A DNA stretch of 22,323 nucleotides from a virus (IMGVR_UViG_3300046007_012031:1-22323); one strand, 5' to 3'. Shown: positions 5,535-11,841, numbered from the stretch's first letter. Notes: a model not told the origin generated them from the sequence alone. Numbers and translations are program-made.

Positions 5535-5885
5535 ATGACACACTAGATTAACCAAAAATTAAGAGTCGTATCCCGTAGGGATTTACCACTGTCAGTCCAA
5601 GCAGTTCAATCGGGACATGCTGCCATTGATTTCCAACATCAACATCCAGTTGAAGCACAGGAATGGCACACCAAATCAAACTATTTAGCCTTTTTAACTG
5701 TTTCGGATGAAGCTGAACTTATCAAGCTCATCACCAAGGCCATTCTCACAGGTATCAAACATACCATATTCCGTGAGCCAGACTTAAACAATCAAATAAC
5801 TGCCGTTGCATTCGAAGCTAGCGAAGCTGCTCGTAAACTTACCAGTTCATGCCCATTATTAGGAAAGGAGGTGAACTATGTGTAA
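5535..5885 (+). CDS. PTH2-type peptidyl-tRNA hydrolase with an in-frame TAG at codon 4
   Basis: ATG 5535, then ACA CAC TAG (5544-5546) ATT AAC, followed by an uninterrupted frame to TAA 5883-5885; 116 codons counting TAG as sense. After the TAG the protein reads KLRVVSRRDLPLSVQAVQSG then HAAIDFQHQHP, the N-terminal pattern of PTH2-family peptidyl-tRNA hydrolases, which free tRNA from peptides dropped by ribosomes. No ATG or GTG start occurs between the TAG and this conserved start, so expression seems to need UAG reading by the tRNA encoded just upstream, or an unusual start codon. The end overlaps the next gene, whose AAGGAGGTG ribosome site lies inside this frame. Confidence 0.82.
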
Positions 5886-6129
5886 GAGCAATGATATCGT
5901 CTTCCACTTCAATAAGAAGCACCTAGAAGACTCTAGGATACCTATGTGGGTGGTTAAATGCAAAGGTGAAACACATTACGTTCATCATGTCAACGTTGAC
6001 AAGGGTGTAGGTTTTTCAACCAAAGAAACACCAGACAACCCACACACCAAAGGGTCCATCAAATTCAAAGGAGTATTAAATATAACAACAGAGGGTGATA
6101 TGATTATTGCCCATATAACAAACAATTAA
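5878..6129 (+). CDS. Small conserved phage protein, unknown function
   Basis: An 83-residue protein with an HVNVDKGVGFSTKETP stretch and many beta-type residues; I do not recognise a catalytic motif. Its start overlaps the end of the peptidyl-tRNA hydrolase gene (ATG within AACTATGTGTAA) and is preceded by AAAGGAGGTGAACT, an unusually strong Shine-Dalgarno site for a Bacteroidota-type genome, where such sites are usually weak. The strong site lets it be translated even if ribosomes stop at the TAG of the upstream frame. Confidence 0.8.
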   Translation: MCKSNDIVFHFNKKHLEDSRIPMWVVKCKGETHYVHHVNVDKGVGFSTKETPDNPHTKGSIKFKGVLNITTEGDMIIAHITNN

Positions 6130-6181
6130 AACCAATAGCTATGAAGTAGATTATCAGAGGACCAACTTAAGTTTTGAATTA

Positions 6182-6211
6182 CTTGGACAAAAACTTGGAC
6201 ATCATGTCCAA
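6182..6211 (+). promoter_or_regulatory. CTTGGACA repeats with a palindrome, possible operator
   Basis: CTTGGACA occurs at 6182-6189 and 6194-6201, and the second copy is part of a near-perfect palindrome TTGGACAT-C-ATGTCCAA (6195-6211). It lies in the 117-base leader of the next gene, for which no promoter of either class is seen. It could be a protein-binding site or an RNA hairpin. Confidence 0.45.
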
Positions 6212-6246
6212 CAATTAAATAACAAATAAAACAAAACTTAAACAAA

Positions 6247-6657
6247 ATGGAACAAAAATCAAGACAACAAATTTTAAAACAAGCTGCTGCTTACTTAAAC
6301 AAAACATCTAACCACTTATTCGTAACCAATGATGGATATTTTTACAAGGTGGAAACCTTTGAACGTGAAGGTAAACTTTATTATGCTACCATCTTTATGG
6401 GTAAGAATAAAGTCATGATAAACGTAAAAGAAGCGGTGTCTGAAAGACAATATGCTTACGCTGGGAATAATACTTTGAGTATTCTACAACACGAGTTGTT
6501 CCCAGTATATTACAAAGCCAAATCAATACCTTACTTCAAGAAAATGAGGGTTCTTATCAAAGATTTGATGGCAGAAATAAAACTTGACAATAGTTTAAAC
6601 AAGGAATTGGCTGACAAAATATCAGCTAGGCTTCCAGAACTTGAACAAGTAAAATAA
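6247..6657 (+). CDS. Unknown protein, 136 residues
   Basis: A mainly helical C-terminal half (about residues 80-136) after an N-terminal part with beta strands (HLFVTNDGYFYKVETF, KLYYATIFMGKNKVMINV). I do not recognise a family. The A-rich leader (AACAAAATAAAACAAAACTT type) is common in this genome. A palindromic repeat lies upstream and a strong terminator immediately after the stop, so the gene is the end of its transcript. Confidence 0.75.
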   Translation: MEQKSRQQILKQAAAYLNKTSNHLFVTNDGYFYKVETFEREGKLYYATIFMGKNKVMINVKEAVSERQYAYAGNNTLSILQHELFPVYYKAKSIPYFKKMRVLIKDLMAEIKLDNSLNKELADKISARLPELEQVK

Positions 6658-6658
6658 T

Positions 6659-6682
6659 AAAAAGGGCTTCGGCCCTTTTTTA
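6659..6682 (+). terminator. Rho-independent terminator
   Basis: AAAAAGGGC-TTCG-GCCCTTTTTT, beginning at the stop codon of the preceding gene. Confidence 0.92.
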
Positions 6683-6694
6683 TTTTAAAAAAGT

Positions 6695-6725
6695 TTGGAA
6701 ATGTCAAATCTTTTTCCTACCTTTG
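6695..6725 (+). promoter_or_regulatory. Host-type promoter for the sigma factor
   Basis: TTG 6695-6697, 20 bases, TACCTTTG 6718-6725, then ATG at 6745 after an A-rich leader. Confidence 0.8.
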
Positions 6726-6744
6726 TTTAAAACAAAAGAAAATT

Positions 6745-7773
6745 ATGAATTTAACCAACTTCAAAAGTGGTACAGGTACAGGTATCATTGTAAAACACGC
6801 AAATAGAGAATTGTTTGAGTTGTACATAAAAGACATTGCCAAACATAAACCTTTATCACGTGAAGAAGAACAAGCTCTTTTTGTTCTTATCAAAGAAACC
6901 AAAGACCCAGCGGCAATTGAAAAAATTTGGAAACATAATCTGTTATTTGTCGTTAGCGTTGCTAGAAGATATGCAGCAACGATAAAATCTTCAGTGATAA
7001 CAATGGAAGATTTGGTTACTGATGGCAACATAGGTTTATATGAAGCAATTGAAAGGTTTGACCATACTCAAGGTTACAAATTTATTTCATATGCTGTATG
7101 GCATGTTAAAAAACAAATTTTGAATTGTATCAATAAAAATTTGAAATCCATTAAATTACCACCAAACATAAAGGCTGAAATCAACAAGGTAAATAAAAGA
7201 CGTGAAAGTCTTGAACAACAAGAGTGTCGTACAGTTAGCACTTTGGAAGTTTTTGAAGCTATGTTGAGCAATGGTGAAATAGAAAGTTTTGACGATGTTC
7301 ATAAATTGGAACAAATGATGTCTTTGAATCAATTTGAAAAAAGCCTAAACGACAAAGTTGGTGATGAAGACCAAACAGAACTATGTGAAATGATAGAAGA
7401 TAGTTCACCTAGTGCGGAGGATTTTTTAATAAAGTCTGAACGTGAAAACTTGGCTAACCTTTTATTAAATGATATACCATCTGAAGTTAGCGACTACATA
7501 AAAGATTATTTTGGTATTGGAACGAACATTCCACTTAGTTATACGGAAATAGCTGAAAAGTACGGTAAAAAAGCGTACTATGTTAGAAACATTGTTGAAA
7601 AATACTTATCGTGGATAAGAAGAAAAAATCAAAAATCAAAAGAATTCTTCTTTCCAATAACCAGTGAAGAAATGAGAATAAAAGCTGAATTAAAAGCTAT
7701 AGCGATAAATGAAAGCACTAGAATGACCTTTAAAAAGAATTCAAATGGTTCATATGACCGTATGATATTTTAA
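6745..7773 (+). CDS. Sigma-70 family RNA polymerase sigma factor
   Basis: A 342-residue sigma factor. Region 1.2-like LYIKDIAKHKPLSREEEQAL lies at about 26-45. Region 2 follows: HNLLFVVSVARRYA (2.1), then MEDLVTDGNIGLYEAIERFD and GYKFISYAVWHVKKQI (2.2 to 2.4, about 87-126), where housekeeping sigmas have 'YKFSTYA.WWIRQAI'. The middle is shortened and acidic. A region 4-like helix-turn-helix, LSYTEIAEKYGKKAYYVRNIVEK, is at about 270-292, followed by a basic tail. The changed residues in 2.4 suggest a different -10 sequence. The gene itself has a host-type promoter, so it would be made early and could direct RNA polymerase to the second promoter class (ATATTTAT) found in this window; that link is inference. 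Confidence 0.9.
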   Translation: MNLTNFKSGTGTGIIVKHANRELFELYIKDIAKHKPLSREEEQALFVLIKETKDPAAIEKIWKHNLLFVVSVARRYAATIKSSVITMEDLVTDGNIGLYEAIERFDHTQGYKFISYAVWHVKKQILNCINKNLKSIKLPPNIKAEINKVNKRRESLEQQECRTVSTLEVFEAMLSNGEIESFDDVHKLEQMMSLNQFEKSLNDKVGDEDQTELCEMIEDSSPSAEDFLIKSERENLANLLLNDIPSEVSDYIKDYFGIGTNIPLSYTEIAEKYGKKAYYVRNIVEKYLSWIRRKNQKSKEFFFPITSEEMRIKAELKAIAINESTRMTFKKNSNGSYDRMIF

Positions 7774-7775
7774 AG

Positions 7776-7785
7776 ATATTTATAG
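7776..7785 (+). promoter_or_regulatory. ATATTTATAG late-type element (CCA enzyme)
   Basis: ATATTTATAG with the core ending 18 bases before ATG 7802; no -33 TTG at the spacing used by host-type promoters. Confidence 0.55.
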
Positions 7786-7801
7786 TGAAAAAGAAATTTT
7801 T

Positions 7802-8983
7802 ATGAAAGAAAACATCAGACAAATATTAAGAGAAGGGCTTGTACGTGAAGAACGTATCAAGTTTGATTTGCCCATCCCACAGGATATCCAACAAATAAAA
7901 GACGTGTTCAAAAAGAACGGTTTTAAATTATATGTTGTTGGTGGTGCTGTTCGTGATGCTATATTGGGCAAGACACCAAAAGATTACGACCTAGCTACTG
8001 ATGCAGTTCCAGACAAGGTAGAACAAATAATGGCCAAGGCTGGATTCAAAACTCTTCCAACAGGAAAAGCGTTTGGTGTTATAAATGTATTCACTGACCA
8101 AGGTGAATACGAGATTGCTACGTTCCGTGAAGATTTGTCTGGTGGACGTAGACCAGATGCTGTAAGTTTTACAGACATTGAAGGTGATGTAAAAAGACGT
8201 GACCTTACAATCAATGCATTGTTCTACGATATTGACACACATGAAATTGTTGACCTTGTAGGCGGTGTGCAAGACCTTAAAAATGGTGTTGTAAGAACCG
8301 TTGGTGCACCAGAAGATAGATTTGGTGAAGACCGTTTGCGTATCATGAGAGCAATACGTTTTGCTGGTAGATTCGGAAATGAATTGGACCCAGCTACTGA
8401 TGCTGCGTTGCAAAAAGATGCGAGTCTTGAAGGTATTTCTGGTGAACGTATTCGTGATGAATTCATCAAAGGAATCAAATCTGCCAAGTCACAAAAACAC
8501 TTCTTGGAAATGTTGGACAAATACCATTTGTTTGATTGGATATTCAAAGGGTTGAATGTTGATATGGATTTCATATCAAGAATAGGTGGTTACAATCATG
8601 ATGATTACATCGTGTTATTGGCAAGACTTCTAAAGAAAAACAACTTGGATGTATTGAAGAAAAAGTTGAATGAATTGAAATACTCTGTTGAAGAAGTGAA
8701 AGCCATAACATTCCTTATTGCAATGTTGAAATTGGATGTTGACACAGCTGTTACATTAAAAAAGGCTGAACAACATGCTGGCGTATCTCAAGACCAAATC
8801 AGAGACTTTTGTGGCAAGGAAAACGTTCCATCACAATTGCTAGATGCATTTGAACAATTCAGACTTACAGTGAGTGGTCCAGAGGTGATGGATAAGATGG
8901 GGTTAAAACCAGGTCCAGAGTTGGGCAAAGCAATTCAAAAAATTGAAACTGATAATTTCAAAAAGTTACTGGGCATCTCTTGA
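7802..8983 (+). CDS. cca: CCA-adding enzyme / poly(A) polymerase family tRNA nucleotidyltransferase
   Basis: A 393-residue class II tRNA nucleotidyltransferase, adding CCA to tRNA 3' ends. Seen: the catalytic GGAVRD (47-52) and PKDYDLAT (59-66) with the metal-binding DxD, RRDLTINAL (132-140, sugar recognition), the neck motif EDRLRIMRAIRFAGRF (176-191) and GERIRDE (214-220). Family members of this sequence type can be CCA-adding, A-adding or poly(A) polymerases; the context favours CCA addition because 24 of 25 tRNAs here stop at C74 or earlier, as does the tmRNA. The N-terminus MKENIRQILREGL is extra to the family and matches the start of the kinase-phosphodiesterase at 14227 (MKDRIKEILRESS). 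Stop is TGA, rare in this window. Confidence 0.93.
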   Translation: MKENIRQILREGLVREERIKFDLPIPQDIQQIKDVFKKNGFKLYVVGGAVRDAILGKTPKDYDLATDAVPDKVEQIMAKAGFKTLPTGKAFGVINVFTDQGEYEIATFREDLSGGRRPDAVSFTDIEGDVKRRDLTINALFYDIDTHEIVDLVGGVQDLKNGVVRTVGAPEDRFGEDRLRIMRAIRFAGRFGNELDPATDAALQKDASLEGISGERIRDEFIKGIKSAKSQKHFLEMLDKYHLFDWIFKGLNVDMDFISRIGGYNHDDYIVLLARLLKKNNLDVLKKKLNELKYSVEEVKAITFLIAMLKLDVDTAVTLKKAEQHAGVSQDQIRDFCGKENVPSQLLDAFEQFRLTVSGPEVMDKMGLKPGPELGKAIQKIETDNFKKLLGIS

Positions 8984-8994
8984 TTTCTTTTTTA

Positions 8995-9039
8995 TTTTGC
9001 CATATATTTATAGCATATTAGCAAACATATATGGCAAAA
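8995..9039 (+). promoter_or_regulatory. Late-type element nested in a start-codon hairpin (acidic protein gene)
   Basis: TTTTGCCATATAT (8995-9007) pairs perfectly with ATATATGGCAAAA (9027-9039) over 13 bp with a 19-base loop; the right arm contains the ATG (9031). ATATTTATAG at 9004-9013 overlaps the left arm and loop. The left part is the same 18-base repeat as at 2253-2270. Confidence 0.7.
8996..9013 (+). repeat. 18-base repeat, copy 2
   Basis: TTTGCCATATATTTATAG, identical to 2253-2270. Confidence 0.9.
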
Positions 9040-9432
9040 TACTTAGTTACTTTCAATGACCAAATAAACGAAATTGAAGTTTATGGTTTTAGATTAATGA
9101 CGGATAAAGAAGTCGAAAATCTTGAAGATTTAGCATCAAGCATAGCATGGTCATTTACTTACCCACTAAACAGTGGCGATGAATTAGAATTCTTAAGCGG
9201 TGACGATTACTTAACAAAATTAGAGTTCAAAGAAATTACGAATGAAGAGTTTAAAGCTATTAAAAAAGCATTCGGTAGTGATGAATTCGGTATCTTCATA
9301 GGTGAAGAAAGCTTGGAACACTTGATTGAAGAAGAAGATGAAGATTTTGACGATGAAGAGGATGAAGACAATGATTACAATGATAAAGATTATCGAGATA
9401 CTGATTTTTATTCAGATGATGATGAATTTTAA
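9031..9432 (+). CDS. Acidic-tailed protein, unknown function
   Basis: A 133-residue protein. The first ~90 residues look folded (MAKYLVTFNDQINEIEVYGF, strands and helices); the last ~40 are almost all Asp and Glu with Tyr and Asn (EEEDEDFDDEEDEDND...). Such tails can mimic DNA or bind basic partners, a trait of many phage host-takeover proteins, but no specific function can be read. Its start codon is hidden in a 13-bp hairpin that contains a late-type promoter element, so translation is probably restricted to late transcripts. Confidence 0.8.
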   Translation: MAKYLVTFNDQINEIEVYGFRLMTDKEVENLEDLASSIAWSFTYPLNSGDELEFLSGDDYLTKLEFKEITNEEFKAIKKAFGSDEFGIFIGEESLEHLIEEEDEDFDDEEDEDNDYNDKDYRDTDFYSDDDEF

Positions 9433-9450
9433 TGTTTTTTCATAAATAAG

Positions 9451-9460
9451 ATATTTATAT
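9451..9460 (+). promoter_or_regulatory. ATATTTATAT late-type element
   Basis: ATATTTATAT, 14 bases before ATG 9475. The core also pairs with ATAAATA at 9442-9448. Confidence 0.5.
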
Positions 9461-9474
9461 AGAAACGTAAAACA

Positions 9475-10032
9475 ATGAAAAAAATACTTTTAAACGAATC
9501 TGAGAGAAAAGCCGTAATCTTAGATAGAGAAAAAGCCATCGTTGAAAACTTTGCTAAAATCTTCAATAAAATCAAGAGAATTGATGAAATTTCTAATGAA
9601 GAAAATGATATTTCTAGTGAAATAAACGAGATTTCACCAAACTTATTTAAAAGTGCTATTGACGTTTCAAAAGAACGTGGAACTGATAATAGAACTAGAA
9701 AATTGGGTTCTTTATTCTTTAATAAATTTATTGGTGGTGATTTATTAGGTGGAAAAATAAAAAACATAACAGTAAATGCTCCACAACAAGCAAATTATAC
9801 ACAACTTACAATTCAAGTAGAACATACTTATCCAAATGCTCCAGTAGTTCCCGACTCATTAAAAAATAGTTTTATTCATTATGATATTTATGGTGATATT
9901 TATTACGATTTAGACAAAGTAGAATTAGATAGAAAGGATGCTTTTACATTATTTACGATAGCACAACACATTAATCCAAATACTCGTTATAAAGAAGTTG
10001 GTAAGTATTTTAATATAAAAGGATATAGATAA
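9475..10032 (+). CDS. Unknown protein, 185 residues
   Basis: N-terminal region (1-60) is charged and probably helical, starting MKKILLNESERKAVILDREK; from about residue 75 a more compact part with beta strands follows (KIKNITVNAPQQ, TQLTIQVEHTYP, HYDIYGDIYYDLDKVEL). I do not recognise the family. It is preceded by a late-type element and followed by two host-type promoters for the next small gene. A virion or head-associated protein would fit, but this is only context. Confidence 0.75.
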   Translation: MKKILLNESERKAVILDREKAIVENFAKIFNKIKRIDEISNEENDISSEINEISPNLFKSAIDVSKERGTDNRTRKLGSLFFNKFIGGDLLGGKIKNITVNAPQQANYTQLTIQVEHTYPNAPVVPDSLKNSFIHYDIYGDIYYDLDKVELDRKDAFTLFTIAQHINPNTRYKEVGKYFNIKGYR

Positions 10033-10046
10033 TTTTTTTAATAAAT

Positions 10047-10077
10047 TTGGTAATATCAAAATTAATTTGTACCTTTG
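10047..10077 (+). promoter_or_regulatory. Host-type promoter, first of a tandem pair
   Basis: TTG 10047-10049, 20 bases, TACCTTTG 10070-10077. Confidence 0.8.
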
Positions 10078-10110
10078 TCCTATCAAATTAAAAAAAAGTT
10101 TGCAAAAAAC

Positions 10111-10141
10111 TTGACAAATTGAAAAATAGTTAGTACCTTTG
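10111..10141 (+). promoter_or_regulatory. Host-type promoter, second of a tandem pair
   Basis: TTG 10111-10113 (TTGACA), 20 bases, TACCTTTG 10134-10141. Both copies point at the 33-residue gene. Confidence 0.8.
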
Positions 10142-10163
10142 CATAACTTTTAACAACAAGAGT

Positions 10164-10171
10164 ATATTTAT
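10164..10171 (+). promoter_or_regulatory. Late-type element before the 33-residue gene
   Basis: ATATTTAT, 33 bases before ATG 10205; a third promoter candidate for this small gene. Confidence 0.4.
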
Positions 10172-10204
10172 ATCAAAACAGGGGAAACCCACAAAACAAA
10201 AAAA

Positions 10205-10306
10205 ATGAGAAACAATAACATACATATTAATTCGATTAGCATGTGGAGACGTAATAGTCATCCGCTTGAGTCGGCTATGTCTGTGAGTTTCTTCGATGAT
10301 ATTTAA
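10205..10306 (+). CDS. 33-residue peptide with its own promoters and terminator
   Basis: ATG 10205 to TAA 10304-10306: MRNNNIHINSISMWRRNS then HPLESAMSVSFFDDI. It is too short for standard gene calling, but it sits alone between two tandem host-type promoters plus a late-type element and a strong terminator, in 300 bases with no other gene. Upstream AGGGGAAA may act as a ribosome site. The first half is polar and basic, the end is hydrophobic and acidic. I do not recognise it. A regulatory RNA using the same promoters and terminator is the alternative. Confidence 0.55.
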   Translation: MRNNNIHINSISMWRRNSHPLESAMSVSFFDDI

Positions 10307-10331
10307 TATTGAAGGAATAATATAAACAAAC

Positions 10332-10366
10332 AAAACCCGACTTGGAGCAATCTTAGTCGGGTTTTT
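10332..10366 (+). terminator. Rho-independent terminator
   Basis: AAAACCCGACT faces AGTCGGGTTTT (11 bp), followed by further T. Strong; ends the 33-residue gene transcript. Confidence 0.92.
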
Positions 10367-10378
10367 CATTTTAGGCCC

Positions 10379-10549
10379 ATGGAAGAACAAAGACTTAAAA
10401 AACTTGGAATAGAAAAAGCAAAATCCTTAAACAAAGATTTTGATAAACTTTACGAGGTCTACAAAAAGAAAGCTCTTGAAGCTGGATATACTGGTGAACT
10501 TAGGTTCATCAACGAACACGGTAGAGTGTTTATCTACGTGGTTCTTTGA
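10379..10549 (+). CDS. 56-residue basic helical protein, unknown function
   Basis: ATG 10379-10381 to TGA 10547-10549: MEEQRLKKLGIEKAKSLNKD, then FDKLYEVYKKKALEAGYTGE and LRFINEHGRVFIYVVL. Mostly a charged helix followed by two short strands. No recognised family. No promoter of either class lies between the terminator at 10332 and its start, so it probably relies on readthrough or on an unrecognised signal. The first tRNA of the array starts 15 bases after its stop. It is one of two genes here ending in TGA. Confidence 0.6.
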   Translation: MEEQRLKKLGIEKAKSLNKDFDKLYEVYKKKALEAGYTGELRFINEHGRVFIYVVL

Positions 10550-10563
10550 CATATTGGTTAAAT

Positions 10564-10634
10564 ACGGGAGACAGGCTTGGTGTCGGTGGGCTCTCCAAAA
10601 GCTTCACGAGTCGTTTCGATTACGACCTCCCGTG
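10564..10634 (+). tRNA. tRNA-Trp(CCA)
   Basis: Acceptor ACGGGAG/CTCCCGT, anticodon arm GGGCT-CTCCAAA-AGCTT, short five-base variable loop, T-arm GTCGT-TTCGATT-ACGAC, G73 (the Trp identity base). D-arm is weak (ACA/TGT or similar). No CCA tail encoded. Confidence 0.85.
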
Positions 10635-10639
10635 CATAT

Positions 10640-10727
10640 ACAGGTACTCATTGGCGTGACAAGCTGGCTCCAACCCAGTCCGAAAGGGTCTAACGATTTG
10701 CTAAGAGTTCAATTCTCTTTACCTGTG
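10640..10727 (+). tRNA. tRNA with CCA anticodon and long variable region
   Basis: Acceptor ACAGGTA/TACCTGT, weak D-arm TCA-TTGGCG-TGA, anticodon arm GCTGG-CTCCAAC-CCAGT, 23-base variable region, T-arm AAGAG-TTCAATT-CTCTT, G73; 88 bases. The loop gives anticodon CCA (Trp), but a variable region of this length belongs to Ser, Leu or Tyr tRNAs. An alternative arm, ACCCA-GTCCGAA-AGGGT (anticodon CCG), is possible but fits the rest less well. Confidence 0.7.
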
Positions 10728-10729
10728 CT

Positions 10730-10814
10730 AAAACGTTGGCAGAGTGGCTTAATGCGACCCTTGTGAAAAGGGTGGCCCGTGAAGGGCCCACAGGTTCGAA
10801 TCCTGTACGTTTTT
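10730..10814 (+). tRNA. tRNA-Ser-like (TGA), with G33
   Basis: Acceptor AAAACGT/ACGTTTT, D-stem GCA/TGC, anticodon arm ACCCT-TGTGAAA-AGGGT, long variable arm GGCCC-GTGAA-GGGCC, T-arm ACAGG-TTCGAAT-CCTGT. The class II shape and TGA anticodon indicate serine, but position 33 is G instead of U and position 73 is T instead of the usual serine G. Confidence 0.75.
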
Positions 10815-10818
10815 CAAT

Positions 10819-10909
10819 GGAGGGGTAAACCGAAATTGGTATCGGCCTAGTCTTGAAAACTAGTCAGCGGTGATGAACTGCTGTGTCGGTTCGAGTCCGA
10901 CTCCCTCCG
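10819..10909 (+). tRNA. tRNA-Ser(TGA)
   Basis: Acceptor GGAGGGG/TCCCTCC, anticodon arm CTAGT-CTTGAAA-ACTAG, long variable arm, T-arm GTCGG-TTCGAGT-CCGAC, G73. A normal class II serine tRNA with U33, the canonical partner of the variant just upstream. Confidence 0.9.
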
Positions 10910-10921
10910 CAAGCTTCGATT

Positions 10922-10938
10922 GGTGCACGTTACGCACC
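10922..10938 (+). repeat. Small hairpin between tRNAs
   Basis: GGTGC (10922-10926) and GCACC (10934-10938) around a 7-base loop, in the spacer between two serine tRNAs; possibly a processing signal. Confidence 0.4.
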
Positions 10939-10942
10939 CCAT

Positions 10943-11030
10943 GGAGAGTTTAGACGGGACAGGTGGTCCCTGTTTGTTTGGAAAACAAAAACCCATTAAG
11001 TTGGGCCTGTTTCGACTACAGAACTCTCCG
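10943..11030 (+). tRNA. tRNA-Ser(GGA)
   Basis: Acceptor GGAGAGT/ACTCTCC, anticodon arm TTTGT-TTGGAAA-ACAAA, class II variable arm, T-loop TTCGACT, G73. A good serine tRNA reading UCC and UCU. Confidence 0.88.
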
Positions 11031-11038
11031 CTTTAGAT

Positions 11039-11111
11039 GGTGGACGTAGCTCAGAGGCAGAGCAGCGGTTTGTGAGACCGAAGGTCGGGATTTCGAAATT
11101 CCTCGTCCACC
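11039..11111 (+). tRNA. tRNA-His(GTG)
   Basis: G-1 (11039), acceptor GTGGACG/CGTCCAC, D-arm GCTC-AGAGGCA-GAGC, anticodon loop TTGTGAG, T-loop TTCGAAA, C73. The G-1/C73 pair is the histidine identity element. Confidence 0.9.
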
Positions 11112-11121
11112 CAAAATACAT

Positions 11122-11193
11122 GGTGTTTCAAGCATTAAGGTGATGCGTTGCTCTGTGAAAGCAAAGAACTCGGCTCGGTACCGTGGTTACACC
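11122..11193 (+). tRNA. Second tRNA-His(GTG), degenerate
   Basis: G-1 and C73 are kept, D-arm GCAT-TAAGGTG-ATGC and anticodon arm TTGCT-CTGTGAA-AGCAA are perfect. But the acceptor GTGTTTC/GTTACAC has two mismatches, positions 8-9 are AA, and the T-loop is CTCGGTA, lacking the conserved T54 and A58. A variant or decaying copy beside a good tRNA-His. Confidence 0.72.
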
Positions 11194-11264
11194 CAAAAAT
11201 TTTTTAAAATGAAAAACAGATTTTACATGTATTAGGTGCCTAATTAAACAATAGGCTCCTTTAT

Positions 11265-11486
11265 ATGAGCAAAAAAACAAACAGAGCAAAACTGAACAAA
11301 GCAAAAACTGGACGTGAATATCACATCCTTTATGTTAACGAACTTTATCCTCCGTACTGGGATGATGGTTTGATTGAACACCCTCGATACAGAAGAGGAT
11401 TCAAAAACTCTAACAAGTCAATACCTTATTACAAGGTTAGAATGTATAGAACTTGGAAGTACAATAGAAAAACACAATGGAAGTAA
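11265..11486 (+). CDS. Small basic, aromatic-rich protein
   Basis: A 73-residue strongly basic protein rich in Tyr, Arg, Lys and Trp (ELYPPYWDDGLIEHPRYRRG, VRMYRTWKYNRKTQWK). It looks like a small nucleic-acid-binding or ribosome-associated protein, but I recognise no family. It lies inside the tRNA array with no promoter of either class directly upstream, so it is probably co-transcribed with the tRNAs. A hairpin with arms around GCCTA and TAGGC (about 11234-11261) directly precedes the ATG. Confidence 0.75.
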   Translation: MSKKTNRAKLNKAKTGREYHILYVNELYPPYWDDGLIEHPRYRRGFKNSNKSIPYYKVRMYRTWKYNRKTQWK

Positions 11487-11495
11487 TTCCATTAT

Positions 11496-11569
11496 GGGCA
11501 TCTAGCTCAATTGGTTAGAGCACCTCGCTGATACCGAGGAGGCTGCTGGTTCGAGTCCAGCGGTGCCCA
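11496..11569 (+). tRNA. tRNA-Ile(GAT)
   Basis: Acceptor GGGCATC/GGTGCCC, D-arm GCTC-AATTGGTTA-GAGC, anticodon arm CCTCG-CTGATAC-CGAGG, normal short variable loop, T-arm GCTGG-TTCGAGT-CCAGC, A73. Fully canonical. Confidence 0.95.
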
Positions 11570-11575
11570 CAACAT

Positions 11576-11659
11576 TGTGAGGTAGCCTAGCGGTTTAGGC
11601 ACCAGTCTGATACACTGGAGAGGAAACTCTGTACATGGGTTCGATTCCCATCCTCACAA
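11576..11659 (+). tRNA. tRNA with Ile anticodon (GAT) and class II variable arm
   Basis: Acceptor TGTGAGG/CCTCACA, D-arm GCCT-AGCGGTTT-AGGC, anticodon arm CCAGT-CTGATAC-ACTGG, then a 16-base variable region with hairpin AGAG-GAAA-CTCT, T-arm ATGGG-TTCGATT-CCCAT, A73. The loop is identical to the canonical tRNA-Ile next door, but the long variable arm is normally confined to Leu, Ser and Tyr tRNAs. Confidence 0.85.
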
Positions 11660-11667
11660 CTTTAAAT

Positions 11668-11748
11668 CGGCAAGTACCGTTGGAATCTTATACATTCTAT
11701 ACACGTAGTGGTATGTTGAAAACGTGGGTTCGAGTCCCACCTTGCCGA
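11668..11748 (+). tRNA. tRNA with TAT anticodon, D-arm absent from its usual place
   Basis: Acceptor CGGCAAG/CTTGCCG, then only seven bases (TACCGTT) before the anticodon arm GGAAT-CTTATAC-ATTCT, then 25 bases, then T-arm GTGGG-TTCGAGT-CCCAC, A73. The anticodon would read AUA (Ile). The 25-base region contains ACGT-AGTGGT-ATGT, which looks like a D-arm with its GG loop. Confidence 0.7.
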
Positions 11749-11756
11749 CAACATAT

Positions 11757-11841
11757 GGATTGGTAGCTCAGTTGGTCAGAGCAGCGTGCTGTTAACACGA
11801 AGGCCGTAAGGTTCACATAGGTTCGAATCCTATCCAATCCG
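11757..11841 (+). tRNA. tRNA-Asn(GTT) with long variable region
   Basis: Acceptor GGATTGG/CCAATCC, D-arm GCTC-AGTTGGTCA-GAGC, anticodon arm GCGTG-CTGTTAA-CACGA, 16-base variable region with GGCC-GTAA-GGTT, T-arm ATAGG-TTCGAAT-CCTAT, G73. Asn tRNAs normally have a five-base variable loop; a canonical copy lies at 12335. Confidence 0.85.

Noticed and set aside
7984-8574. Minus-strand frames of 76 to 140 codons opposite the CCA-adding enzyme gene
   Set aside because: They mirror the codon pattern of a well-supported gene and show no signals of their own.
10440-10766. Open frame of 108 codons on the + strand
   Set aside because: It runs through tRNA genes at 10564, 10640 and 10730 and overlaps the real 56-residue gene in another frame.
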